A stretch of 64,000 nucleotides of DNA from Oxyruncus cristatus (Eukaryota; Chordata; Aves; Passeriformes; Cotingidae): assembly GCA_013399855.1 (NCBI GenBank), contig VXAY01005257.1, positions 189,136 to 253,135 of the forward strand, written 5' to 3'. A program made the position numbers and the translations under genes. Under the pieces are notes generated by a model. It was not told where the DNA came from. It saw nothing but the letters and a program-made list of their open reading frames with translations, and searched no databases. Below, piece by piece: positions 1 to 29,941 of this stretch (the stretch's first letter is position 1; every line of letters starts with the position of its first letter).

Positions 1-440
1 GTGGAAAAAGTCCTGTCAGAAATGGACTAGTAAAGAGAATGAAGAGAACAGCCTAAATGCTGTAAAGTCAGAAGTTTTTAATGTTGTTTAACTTGTTTCA
101 ATATGGCCTTTTGTATGTTTTTTGCTAAGTCACAGCTTCTTCTTCCCAAAATGCTTTTAGGAAACTGTTATCTCTACTTAGGAATGTGCTGGGAAGATAT
201 CTAGAAGTTTTCTTATTGGCCTTTATTAACCCTTTCCTATTGGATGTTAACCCTTACTTGTTATTGGTGGATTCTGTAAACTTTTAGGGTTTTCTATTGG
301 TGTTTTTCTGATCCCCCTGAAGCCTATATATGACCCCTTTACCACAATAAATCTCTCTCTTGCTCGCCTCTCTCCTCTGGTCTGTGTGGGTCCGTGCTGG
401 GCTCCCTGGGGCCAGGCGGAAGGGGGGCAGTGGGGGAGCA
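1..440 (+). mobile_element. Endogenous retrovirus LTR, 5' edge at or just outside the window
   Basis: The stretch has the architecture of a retroviral LTR in plus orientation. An AT-rich U3-like part is followed by a TATA-like tatata at 325-330, an AATAAA signal at 346-351, and then a pyrimidine-rich and GC-rich R/U5-like part that ends in CA at 440. The first bases (gtggaaaaag) fit an LTR beginning with TG if one more T lies outside the window. No gag, pol or env coding is recognisable beside it, so it is probably a solo LTR. The family was not determined. The right boundary is a best guess from the terminal CA. Confidence 0.6.
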
Positions 441-444
441 TTCA

Positions 445-940
445 CCCACCAGGTGATGAGCTGATCACTCTAAACCTGTGGTGCCCCTTATACCCAAATC
501 ACCACCGCACCCAAGATTGTGCTCTGTGGTGAACTCGCCACTGGCTGCTGCAAGAGGAGCCCCAAAGAGGAGATACAAGGACTCCCTGAAACAACATCTC
601 AGCCTTGGCCATACTGACCACCATCACTGGTCTACTCTGGCCTCCAATCGGGAGACATGGAGACACATTATCTATAATGCTGCTGCCTCTTTTGAGATCA
701 CTTGCAGAATCATTTCTGAGGAGAAAAGACAACGCAGAAAGAACCGAGTCTTGCCACTACCGTCTAAGGAGACTTTCCGCTGTGCCTTTTGCAACTGGAC
801 TTGTCCATCTCGCATTGGCCTTTTTAGCCACCAACGTGCTTGTAGCAAGCGTGGGTAGAGTCGTTCCCTAATCTTCATTTGCGGAGCCTAGCCATGGTGA
901 TGATGACACTGAGTATTCAGTGCCCCTCCCACCGCAAATT
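445..940 (+). mobile_element. Decayed 3' end of an RTE-like LINE (reverse transcriptase C-terminal tail)
   Basis: The reading frame at 478-858 encodes the tail seen at the C-terminus of many vertebrate non-LTR retrotransposon proteins. It has a GAPKRRYKDSLK block, then HHHWSTLASNRETWR, then a basic EEKRQRRKN stretch, and finally a Cys-His knuckle, CAFCNWTC followed by SHQRAC. A further matching piece (IVLCGELATG) lies just upstream in another frame, so there is a frameshift near 525-540. After the stop at 856-858, the tail reads gcctagccatggtgatgatgacac, resembling the GATGAT-rich ends of RTE elements. The assignment to RTE, possibly AviRTE, rests on recalled family features. The copy is 5'-truncated at the LTR and not intact. 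Confidence 0.6.
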
Positions 941-1860
941 CCTTTTCTGCACCAAAAGAGTTCACAAGATCTAGGGGGAAACAGTAGGACCGTGCGAGCT
1001 CAGCTGGGGAATGAGCCTGCCTAGCTGGGAATTCTGCCATCCTTTCACATGTTGCTGCTCCTTCTAAAATTGTAAGAGCTGCTGTTTTTTAAAAAAAGTG
1101 TAACAGTTCTTATCCACTTATAACATATACAACACTATAGAAGACAGCATGCACACAGTTTCAAACAAGATGGTTCAGTATTTCATGTTTACTTGGTTTT
1201 CAGTTTTGAAAGTTTAAAAAGTAACACAGTTATAAACAAGCATTTTTGCCATTCAGCTTTGTCAAAAGAAATTAACAGAGGAAGTAGGCACATATTTGTT
1301 AAAGAACAGGACTTCATATCTTACAATGATAATCAACTGGTAAAATAAAATTTAGTTCAAAGTTTGTATTAAACACTAATATCAAGACAAACATGAAAGT
1401 TCTTTTTTAATATTGCACAACCAAGATGAATTTTTATCCATTACCTGGTGAGTTATATTGCACATGGATGGTGAGGTTCATCCATGTTATTGAAAAAGTT
1501 ACAATACAAAGGCAAGATAATTCATTGTACTCCAAAAAGAGTAAGCTTGGGAATACAGAGTAACACACTTGACCAGTTTGTGTATTTGCATAAGCTGCCT
1601 CCTTAAAACCCTGGCAACTCTCTAGTGAAGTTTCATTTCACAGCCTATTGGCAGCTTCTAGTGCAATGCTAAAGGTCTGCAAGATCAGTAGGAACATGTG
1701 AAGAAAGCAATTTCAACAGCAAGATCTACAAAGCATAGGAAAGTCACAGAACAGGCAACTAGGTTCAACTAGGTTGTTAGTGCCCCTTTCTACCCCTCCC
1801 ACTCCCTATAAAAATCTCAGTTCAATCAAAAAACCTTCAGCCATCAAAACTGATCTACCA
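941..1860. other. Intergenic stretch beyond the PRKAA1 3' end, no gene seen
   Basis: This AT-rich sequence lies between the left-edge transposon cluster and the most likely PRKAA1 polyadenylation region. It has no ORF of note, no recognised repeat and no RNA gene. A longer PRKAA1 3' UTR isoform could extend into it. Confidence 0.5.
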
Positions 1861-4047
1861 TACCAATAAAAATTTATTTATTTAAAACTACACATATTGT
1901 ACACTTCTGCCAGAAACTTGCTTTAACCTCCAGTTTACCAAAACTAAGGAAAAAACATGGTTGTCTTAATGCACAAGAGGGTCAAAAAGGTATATAAAAA
2001 TTAAAAGCTATTTGCACCTTGACACCTTACATTTGTTGTCAGCATTACAAGGAGCACATCGCATTTATAAATAGTTTAGCATATGTAAATGATCCCAAAC
2101 CAATTCCAGATGAGGAATTACCGCAATTTAAAAACCTGTGCGTTTGTAGTGTTTATACAAGTGCAATATTTAGTTATTTTGAAATAAGAGGATTACAAAA
2201 ATGAACACATTAATTTATTCAGTACACCAGAACCAATTCTTCAAAGACTAAAACCAGGACTTTACTGTACGATTTGCAACTGGTCCCTCATGTTGACATC
2301 TGAACCTCGGGAGTTTAAACACAAAACTTTTTCTTCCACTTTGAGGTACAGTGATACAGCCAATGTCCCTACAGAGACCATGTGTGACACGTGAGGATAA
2401 AGAAATGAAGTTGTAACTTGTACCCACCCACTAGACAGACCTCACAATCGCCCAGTTCAGAACAGAGGTACAGCAGCTGGCCTTAAAGCAGCTTTTTGTT
2501 TCTTCAGATTCTGTGCATATTCAAAACATTAATTTCTGGACTGAAGCCAGGTAGCCAGGATTAAACTGTTCTTATATCTGCAGCTATTAGTCTCCCATGA
2601 ATAGAATCTCAGTCACTGGCAACAATTTCCATCCATTTGAAGAGTCCAGGTTTCACTGCTCATAGTAATGCCTGGATTTCCAGCCTCTCCCTTGAAACGA
2701 ATTAGGTCATGAAGATTATTTTGAAGGGAACATTAATTCTTGAATGCAAACCTAAATATTTTATGACTGTTTATGTCTTATAAGGCCTAGATGAAAATGG
2801 AACTGTGGCTAATTATATCCAATTTGCAAGAGGCTAAAAGTGCAAGTACTATCTGCCATTTTAACATATAAAGTTCAATTTTCTTCCTAAAATGTTGCAA
2901 AAAATGTAAATGCAGAAAGATTTTTGTTATGGGTAATTTTGATTTACTATTGAAAACTCTCAATATTAGCACTCAAGTTGTCATGATCAGTTTTCAATAT
3001 TCAATTATAAAGTCACACTTTAATTCAGTTACATTAAATAGCAAAGTTTGCTATTAAGGCGGCCTGGGAAAAACTAAAATCCTGTAGTTTTAACTGCAAA
3101 GCGAATACTACACAGTATACCCTAAGTTAACACGTGATAACCAGCTGTATCAAAGTATAAACTTTAATGTTAAAAAACTGTCAATTTCAGATTCTGGAAT
3201 AGCATGAAACAGCCCTTAAACTGTGCCCTTAAATGTTTCTAAGGAAAAGGATTCTCAGCCTGCAGTAGCAGCATCTGCTGTGGTACTATCACGCTAAAGT
3301 ATATGCACAGACCAGGGGCTTGCTCACAGTTCTCCACCCTGCAACATTTTGGTTTAGCCCATATGGTGCCAAGTCTTCTCAGCAGTAAGTCTCTCACCAC
3401 TGTTGTGGACTTAATCGTTCTACTCATTGCCAACAGTATTTCACCCTCAGCGCATTACAGAGCACCTGCACACATTTCCAACTTGCTGGATTTGCATGCA
3501 TTTAATAAAATGTATTTTTAGAAATAGTACATCGTAACATATCGAACTATTTTTTATTATTTACTGTCAAATAAGGGGGAAGAAACATAGCAGTTTTAAC
3601 ACATTACTGTTATTGATAGTTCTGACCAGCTGAGTCACAACTGTAGAGGGTGACCAACAAGTCATACTTGGGTCACTGAACTAGTAAGTGTACATTTACC
3701 TACAGTGCATCAGATATACGTATTACCAGTGAAAAAACCAAGGAGGTCCATCTAACTTAAATGTTATATGCAGCCTAATGTGCACTCAATGTAAAATGTT
3801 ATAAACACTACCCAAAGGACATGTTATTTCCTGTACCTGTGTTATGCCATTGGGCAGCAAGCAATCAGAATTCACTCCAGCTTCAAAATAATATATGCTA
3901 ACTGCCCATACTAATTTTAATCCCCATGCAATTTGCATTCTGTGGCTAGCTTTTTCAGCGCCTTAGTTAATTTGATTATAATTGGAAGCGTCTGACTATG
4001 ATTTAGGCATGCTTATTGCTATAAAAGAAATAAGCCCATTTTCAAAA
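1861..4047 (-). other. PRKAA1: Probable PRKAA1 3' UTR
   Basis: The AT-rich sequence continues directly from the PRKAA1 stop codon with no repeat interruption. Minus-strand AATAAA signals (plus-strand tttatt) occur near 3552, 2213 and, as a tandem pair, at 1873-1882, so alternative ends are likely. The length of about 2.2 kb is compatible with the long 3' UTR of mammalian PRKAA1. The exact cleavage site cannot be set without transcripts. Confidence 0.4.
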
Positions 4048-21166
<17,119 letters not shown>

Positions 21167-21860
21167 CAGAATCACAGAACGATTTGGGTTGGAAGAGACC
21201 TGTAAAGGTCCTCTAGTCCCACCCGCCTGCCATCAGCCAGGACATCTTCAACTAGACAGGGTTGCTCAGAGCCCCATCCAACCCAGTCTGGAACATCCAC
21301 AGCTTCTCTGGGCAACCTGTTCCAGTGTCTCAGAACCCTCATAGTAAAAAAAATTCTTCCTTATATGTAGCCTGAATCTACCTCCTCTAGTTTAAAACCA
21401 TTACCCCTTGTTCTATTGCTGCAGGCCTTACTTAAACAGGTCTGTCGCTATCTCTCTGATGAGCCTTTTCCAAGTATTGAAAGGCTGCCATAACGTCTCC
21501 CTGAAGCCTTCTCTTCTCCAGGCTGAACAACCCCAACTCTCTCAGCCCGTGCTCATAGGAATGTTGTTCCAGCTCTCTGATCTTTTTTTGTGGCCCTTAT
21601 CAGGACATGGTCCAGCAGAACAACATCTCGCCTGTGCTGGGGTCCCCAGGGCTGGATGCAGCACTCCAGTAGAGTAACAGGGTGGAATCACATCCTTTGC
21701 CCTGCTCCCCACACTGGTTTCCATGCAGTCACAGGTGTGGTTGGCTTTCTGGGCTGCAAGCACACATGGCCAGCTCATGTCTAGCTTTTCATGCACCATT
21801 ACTCTTCTTCATGAGGCTGCTCTCAATCCCTTTATCCCTCAGCATCCACCAAGGTAGCCT
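21167..21860 (-). mobile_element. CR1 LINE 3' fragment, about 0.7 kb
   Basis: The plus strand opens agaatcacagaacgatttgg and gttggaagagacctg, the reverse complement of a CR1 3' end. It continues through the RT C-terminal region (ggcaacctgttccagtgtct, ttctcttctccaggctgaac, agcactccagtagagtaac). The element is therefore on the minus strand and 5'-truncated near 21850. Frames across it are disrupted. Confidence 0.9.
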
Positions 21861-23799
21861 AGCTTTCAACATGTAGGAAAACACTGCAAAGAACCGGAAT
21901 GCTTCAGAACGTTTCCAGTATAGTCTAACGATAGCTGACATGTGACATATGAGTTTCATAATCTTTTCTGAATAGGACTAACAGAACCCCCACAAAATTA
22001 TTTCCTGCCTTTCTCCAAGAATTCTAAAACAATTGAAAATGCAGTGGCTGTCAAATTTCTTGTCCATAGAATTCATTCTTGCTGCAAGTAAAATTCACCC
22101 TGAAATGAAGGTTTTCAGTTACCGCAAGTCTTTGCAAGTTTCAATCGCTGTTACCATGGTATGTTGCATATTAAACAAATGTTCATTTTCCAGCAGAATT
22201 CATGATGAGAAGCTAACAAATAGCAGCAAATATAGCTAAGCACTTCCTTTTGCTGTGTATTGTCATATTTGCAGGTCAAACAGGCTGCTCAGAACAAAAT
22301 CCCTCTACAAAAAGATCACGTAAGACTTCGCAGAGGCTTTCACTCCCACCCATAGTCAGAGCACCTGCCATAGCACTGTCCAACTGTAACATCGCTCAAC
22401 TAGCCCTTCCTTAGAATCCTGAGGGCCTCTTTTTAAGGTGTTCTTAAGGTTGTTCTCGAGGTTGTTCTCACGCATAGTAACAAAGACACACTTATGATTA
22501 CTTCCTCCTACATTTAAGTGTTTCTCACACACCACCAAAAAAACACATTTCAGAGGCACTCCTTAGCCCTAGGGATACACAGACATGTAGCGTGCACAGT
22601 GTGCACCAGCATCACCACCACTTACATTCCAGCTCTCTCAGATGGAACAGCTGAAACCAGAGTGAGAGCTGTATATTTGCTACATGCTAGAGAACACCAG
22701 AGGGAAGACTTCTCTTTTTGTTTAGGAACAGCCCAAGTCGGTACACTCAAGTATCAAAAAGCACTGACTCTACATAATTTAAAAATATTAAGAGCAGTCA
22801 GGGACACCCCAATTTCACACCTGGCTGAAAATTTCTTCTGTGATTTGCACAAGGCGATACATTAACTGCTGATCATTCAGTAATGACAAAGCAATATGCT
22901 GCTTCTGAGAGTTCATGACAAAACCAAAAGAATTGCAGTAAAACAGCCTCAGAGTTTTGAAGTATCTCAAGTTTTTGAGTTTTCAGTATTGTCTCTGCAA
23001 GACATCTGAAAATCCTCTAAACCCTTGCAGTGATTACTGTAATTCTCCAAACTTTCATAGCAGCATCTTATGATCACCTCCCTAAAGTGGAGTTTGAAAT
23101 CCAGTAACACACCACATAGGATACAAATGTATCAGGCATCAATATGTAATTTTTACTTAATTCCAAGCGACTTTTCTACCCTATGAATTACCTTTTATTA
23201 ATCTTTACACCCAGCATGGTTAATTCAAGTCATTATGTGTGTCATCTTTCCACATCAACCTCTACAGGCCATTTGGGCAACTCCTGTCCCACCTACAGCA
23301 GATATCCAGCCCCTCTGGATCTGGCAGTATTTGTGCTCCAGACCTGGGAGTTTCTTTTTTCCTAAGCCATGACCCACACAACAAGCAGTACTATTGTGGG
23401 CCTTTCAGTGCTACAGAGCAGTCAAAGATGAGCAGGACTGAAAACCCGTCTTTCACTAATGCCTCCAAGAACATCACGTAAGAGCCACTATTATAGCTAC
23501 TATCTTTAAGACAAAAATCTGACTCTCCCTGATAGGGCACAATGAGATTCAGAGGCAAGTCCATAATTCCAATATCCCACTTCTCTGGCAGGGGAGCTCT
23601 TTTGAGTAATACGTACAAGCCTCTTTTTCAGTTCAGTGCAAAGGTGACAGTCCTTTTTAAGACAGAGGTGCTATCAAATGAAAAGCGTCACTTAAAGGGT
23701 TGTTTGAAATTAATCATTTAAGAATTTGTGTTTGCAGGTGTTTATGTGGTATCAGAATTCTGCATTTCAGTGAAGTATGTAAAAAAAGTGACAAGATTT
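21861..23799. other. Intergenic sequence between the CR1 and the RPL37 3' end
   Basis: About 1.9 kb without a recognised gene, RNA gene or transposon. Several short ORFs (for example 22518-22865, plus strand) have no recognisable product. Confidence 0.5.
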
Positions 23800-23813
23800 T
23801 CTGGATAAGACCA

Positions 23814-23819
23814 TTTATT
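23814..23819 (-). terminator. RPL37: RPL37 polyadenylation signal
   Basis: AATAAA on the minus strand, 20 nt after the RPL37 stop codon. This gives the very short 3' UTR typical of ribosomal protein mRNAs. Cleavage is expected around 23795-23805. Confidence 0.8.
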
Positions 23820-23838
23820 TTAACAAATAGATGAGTCT

Positions 23839-25689
<1,851 letters not shown>

Positions 25690-25839
25690 TCAAGACACGG
25701 CACGTTGAGCACATCACTAACACTTCCAGGTCACGAAAACTGAAAGAACAAGCCTCAAAAAAAATACGCGCAAACCGACCGAGTTATATTAACAGGTCGG
25801 AGACACGCTTAACTCCGAACCACAGCTTCGCCTACAGGC

Positions 25840-26265
25840 TGCCTCCATTTTCAGGAGTCGTGTTCCTTGAGCCTCTCGCCGCCATTCCTTGGCGCCCCCG
25901 CCCCTGTGCTGAAGTGAAGCGGAGCCACGGCGCCGTTACCTCGGCTCCCCCCTCACCTCGCCGCACTCATCACCGACAAACAGCAAACCGCCCTCTCCTG
26001 ACCACCCTCCCCCCGCTGCCGCACGGCTTCCCCGGTCACGGAGCCAACGCGTACGGAGAAGGCGTTCCCGGACTGCCCGGGGCCCTGCACCGCAGCACGG
26101 CCCTCCCCGCCCGGCACGGCAGCCNNNNNNNNNNNNNNNNNNNNNNNNNNNNNNNNNNNNNNNNNNNNNNNNNNNNNNNNNNNNNNNNNNNNNNNNNNNN
26201 NNNNNNNNNCGGCACCGCCGCTGTAACTCCTAAAGCGGTAGAGCTCATCGCCCGGCGCCGCAGCC
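25840..26265 (-). promoter_or_regulatory. RPL37: CpG-rich promoter region of RPL37, interrupted by an assembly gap
   Basis: GC-rich, CpG-dense sequence upstream of the first visible coding exon, consistent with a ribosomal protein promoter. An oligopyrimidine transcription start (TOP) and the ATG-bearing exon 1 are expected here but are not seen on either side of the N run. Confidence 0.55.
26125..26209. other. Assembly gap (85 N)
   Basis: A run of undetermined bases within the RPL37 CpG island. Both flanks are extremely GC-rich, which is a common cause of such gaps. Confidence 0.99.
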
Positions 26266-26500
26266 TGGTGCCGCTTCAACATCTCCGGGGACTCCACTGT
26301 CTCCCTGGGCAACCTATTCCAATGCCTGACCACCCGGAGAATGAAATTTTTTTTCCTAATGTCTCATCTGAATCTCTCGTGCCTCAGCTTGAGGCCATTT
26401 CCTCTTTTCCCCTCACTGCAGGCACGGCAGAAGAGACAGCTTGCCCGCCCCCCACACTACAGCTTCCTTTCGGCTAGTTACGGAGAGTGATGAGGTCTAA
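26265..26500 (-). mobile_element. CR1 LINE fragment next to the RPL37 promoter
   Basis: Plus-strand blocks ggactccactgtctccctgg, aacctattccaatgcctgac, and later cttgaggccatttcctcttt are the reverse complement of the CR1 RT C-terminal region. Both ends are truncated, and the element lacks the 3' terminal repeat. Confidence 0.85.
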
Positions 26501-26763
26501 GGAGTGAGTTTTAATGAGTGAAATTCAGGGACGGGGTACTCTCGGCTGTAATAAACACTTTCAAAGTGAGTTGCCTTAGAAAATAGGCCCTCCTGTGCCC
26601 TCTACTTGTCCCTGTCTTCCCCCAGACCTTCCCTCAACGGCTCTGCTTGTCACTGTCCTCCCCAGATCCCCCCCACGGCAGGACACAGTCTTGCCTGCAG
26701 TCGAAAGCATCACAATGGACATCAGGAGCACAAGAAAAGGAAGGGGTCACAGCACCCAGCCTG
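26501..26763. other. Short spacer between two CR1 fragments
   Basis: Fewer than 300 bases, C-rich on the plus strand around 26590-26700. The small ORFs here have no recognisable product. Confidence 0.4.
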
Positions 26764-26907
26764 CCAGAGTCCAAGAAGCTTGGACAATGCTCTCAGGCAC
26801 ATGGTATGATTCTTGGGGATGGTCCTTTGCAGGGCCAGGAGTTGGACCTTGATGGTCACTGTGAGTCCTTTCCAACTCAGAATATTCTGTGATTCTGTGA
26901 AGATCAG
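26764..26907 (+). mobile_element. CR1 LINE 3' end, plus orientation
   Basis: The sequence runs from gtccaagaagcttggacaat through ctcaggcacatggtatgatt and ggccaggagttggacc to the CR1 3' terminus tattctgtgattctgtga. It appears to be the same subfamily as the minus-strand copy at 35733-35962. Confidence 0.85.
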
Positions 26908-29611
26908 CTTTTGTTTAGGTGCACCGTTTAAATTCTCACATGCCTGCCTACTATGCATCTTCAGTAGGCTCACACTCTATGCACAATTTTATCTTAGAAG
27001 AGTTCATTTGAGGGAAATAACATGTACAGAGAGAAACTGAAAAAATTTGTGTGCATCTCATTACCAGATCATTACCTTGTCATCCCAAACAAAACCAGAA
27101 ATTGATGGTAAAGTGAGTTTATTTATCTTTGATTGTAGGATTATGTAACTTGTCTTACAGTATTTGTTGAAAGTATGTCTTTATCTGTCAGGCTAGATCT
27201 CACTCTTGATTTACTAAGACTCAGTTCTTCCAAAGTGTGGCTGTCTGGGCCTGCCAAAAGCCAACAAACTCTGAAGAACCCTCTTACAATGAACGAGTTG
27301 AACTCCTGTAACATGAAGCTATTTGTCCAGAAAAAGGGGTCATCCCTGGCAGAGTGCCCAAAGCAGTAAAGCTGTGTCTGACTGCTACATTTTCACTGAA
27401 GGACAAACCATGCTTGTATGGTTGTCTCAAGTTTAATTTATCCTCACTTGTTCCTGAACATGGCCTCTTGATGAATTCCTTTGGTGCTAATTTATGTGCT
27501 TAGCTTTTGACCACTGCTAAGGCTGAGGAATGGGGAAAAAAAAAGCCTTTTTGACTTCGGCAGCATTGCTTCCAGATACAGAAAGATGTGGCTCAGGCTG
27601 TTCATTTTGGTTGTCAGTAGTATTGCAGAGTCCTGCAATAGTTAAAGAAGAGAAGAGTGGTTCCAAACGGTAAATCCTCCCATCTTGCATTAGGTGTCTA
27701 AAGTAGAGTGAAAAAATCAATCTTGGGAGGAACCCTTCTTTCATGAATTCCAAGAGAGGCCTACCCAGCCCCATTAGGCTAGGCACATAGAGGCCGAAGT
27801 TAGGTAAAATAATTTTGCCATGACTAGACTCAATGAGGGTATTTTTATAGTAATTCTGTCTTCCTTGCCAAAAATCAGTGTCCTATGTATGAAATGCCAT
27901 TCAGAAAAAAAAAATTCCACTTAAACAGCATGAATATATCCTACAGGCTGAACTGCAGTCCTATTTCTCCAGCAGCTTTACTGTATGACTTTTAACTCGT
28001 ACCTCCTTTCCTCTTTCTTTCTCACTAGATCTCAGAAATCTGGAAGATGCCATGAACATTGGACAGATGCCATGGCAACAGCCTCCAAAGGAAGTCTGTT
28101 GGTTTGGCTGCCTGCAAGAATATGCTGCTAGAGGAATTATTCTTGTCCTTTGTGGGATAAAAATAATCTGCATTTACATGTCTTTGAACCTGTTTGGAAA
28201 GAAAGATTTTTGGTACCATTGTGCAGTTGTCTTTAGTATTTAGGAAGACTGAATACCTAAGGGTAGAGAATGGGCTGAGCTGTGGCTGACCCAGGGCTGT
28301 TCAGAAGCTCTTAGCCCCTGTGAAGGTCTCGAGGTGAGAATAGAATTCATTGCCCATACTGAACTCCTGCCTGCTCAGAACCCACAGGCTTATGTACTGG
28401 CAGCTGCTGAAGTCTGAATTCAGCACTGCTTCTTTATTGCAGAGGAAGTAGACCAACATTTAGAAGGCAACATGACTGGACGTCAGATATCTTTTTGATG
28501 TAGGCAACAGCAGTCTGCCACTGCAACCGGTACCCCACCACAGCTTCTGCACTGCAAGTTTGGTCCAGCGAGGTTTGTTGGTGGGAGAAACCCTGTGTTG
28601 TGCCAGCAGACAATGATCCTATTAATCATCTAGATTAGGATTTATTGAATACTGTGCACCATGTTCTGCAGCCTGTCTGATCTGGGTGGGGTTAAAAAAC
28701 TGAAGTAAAAAACAGGTAAAGCCTTAGAGATAAGCCTTAGATATAAGTCTAGCTCAGGGACAGGGAAACCAAAGCCAAAGCTGGCTAGACATTAGAGAGG
28801 AAGGTGTGTATGAGCACCAAATAACTCCAGTGGCATTTGTTTTGATCAGATTTAAAGTTGTGCTACTACATTACACCTTCACTGGAGTGCAGTACAGGCA
28901 GACAGGCCCTGATGTGACCTCAGTGGTGCAGGCAAGCTGAAATTTTTAATCTTTTAATGTGATCTCTTAGATAGTATCCTCTTGGATATTGGACACTTTG
29001 ACATGGATAAAATCTCAGGAATGCAGCAGTAGAACTGAGGAATTCAAGGGCAACATTTTCATCAGGTTCAGTTTGACTGCCTTTGTTCCTGGGTATCATC
29101 TTGATTTGCAGAGGTATATATATCTGTTCAAATTAGTGGGGAAGAGACTACACTGATTATTTGATACCAAGCAGGCACAAGAAACATAATATTATTCGTA
29201 TAATGTCCAGATATTTCAGTTTGAAAACTTTCATGTGTGAATTTGGAACAGAAACATTGGTCACCACAAGATGTCAGTATAGTTCAAGTAAAACTTCTCT
29301 TCTAAACAACCCAGTAAAAACTCTCTAAACAGTAACAGTAAATTAGCTTAATAAATTGAAAACAATACTATCAGTTCTTCAATTTCTATGACAATAAAAG
29401 AAAATATGAGCAAAAACCAATGCTTATGAAAAAGGCTGCTGTATCCTGCTAAGAAGCTAATAAGCATAGTAGAAAAGTCTTTCTATTTGTTTAAGATGAA
29501 AATGGATAGAAAAAAATAAACAGCTGTCACTAACTTCTGAGATTGTTTGTTTAAATACAGTAGAAGGAATTAAAAAAACCATAACCCAAATATTTTTTTA
29601 TTATTACTTTA
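26908..29611. other. Gene-poor interval between RPL37 and C7, part 1
   Basis: About 2.7 kb without a recognised gene or transposon. An ORF of 89 codons (27517-27786, minus) and one of 63 codons (28052-28243, plus) show no recognisable domains. This is where mammals carry CARD6; no CARD-like or large single-exon frame is present. Confidence 0.5.
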
Positions 29612-29941
29612 TAGCAGCCTTCCATTACCTAAAGGGGGCTTACAAGCAGGATGGGGAGGAACTTTTCACAAGGGCATATAGAGATAGGGCAAGGGGGAGT
29701 GGCCTTAAACTGAAGGAGGATGAGTTTAGATTAGATATTAGGAAGAAATTCTTTACTGTGAGGGTGCTGAGGCAGTGGAACAGGTTGTCCAGAGAAGCTG
29801 TGGATGCCCCATCTCTGGAAGTGTTCAAGACCAGGCTGGATGAGGCTGAGTAACCTGGAAGGTGTCCCTGCCCACAGCAGGAAGGTTGGAACAAGATGGT
29901 CTTTAAGGTCCCTTCCAAGCTAAACCATTCTCTTATTCTAT
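29612..29941 (+). mobile_element. CR1 LINE 3' fragment, plus orientation
   Basis: The sequence begins gccttccattacctaaaggg and continues through ttagatattaggaagaaatt, tggaacaggttgtccagaga and aggtcccttccaagctaaac to a degraded ttctcttattcta terminus. This is the standard CR1 3' region in sense orientation. Its reading frame is broken. Confidence 0.9.

Noticed and set aside
29612..29941. Possible exon at the 105-codon minus-strand ORF
   Set aside because: The frame is antisense to a plus-oriented CR1 3' end and has no independent homology.
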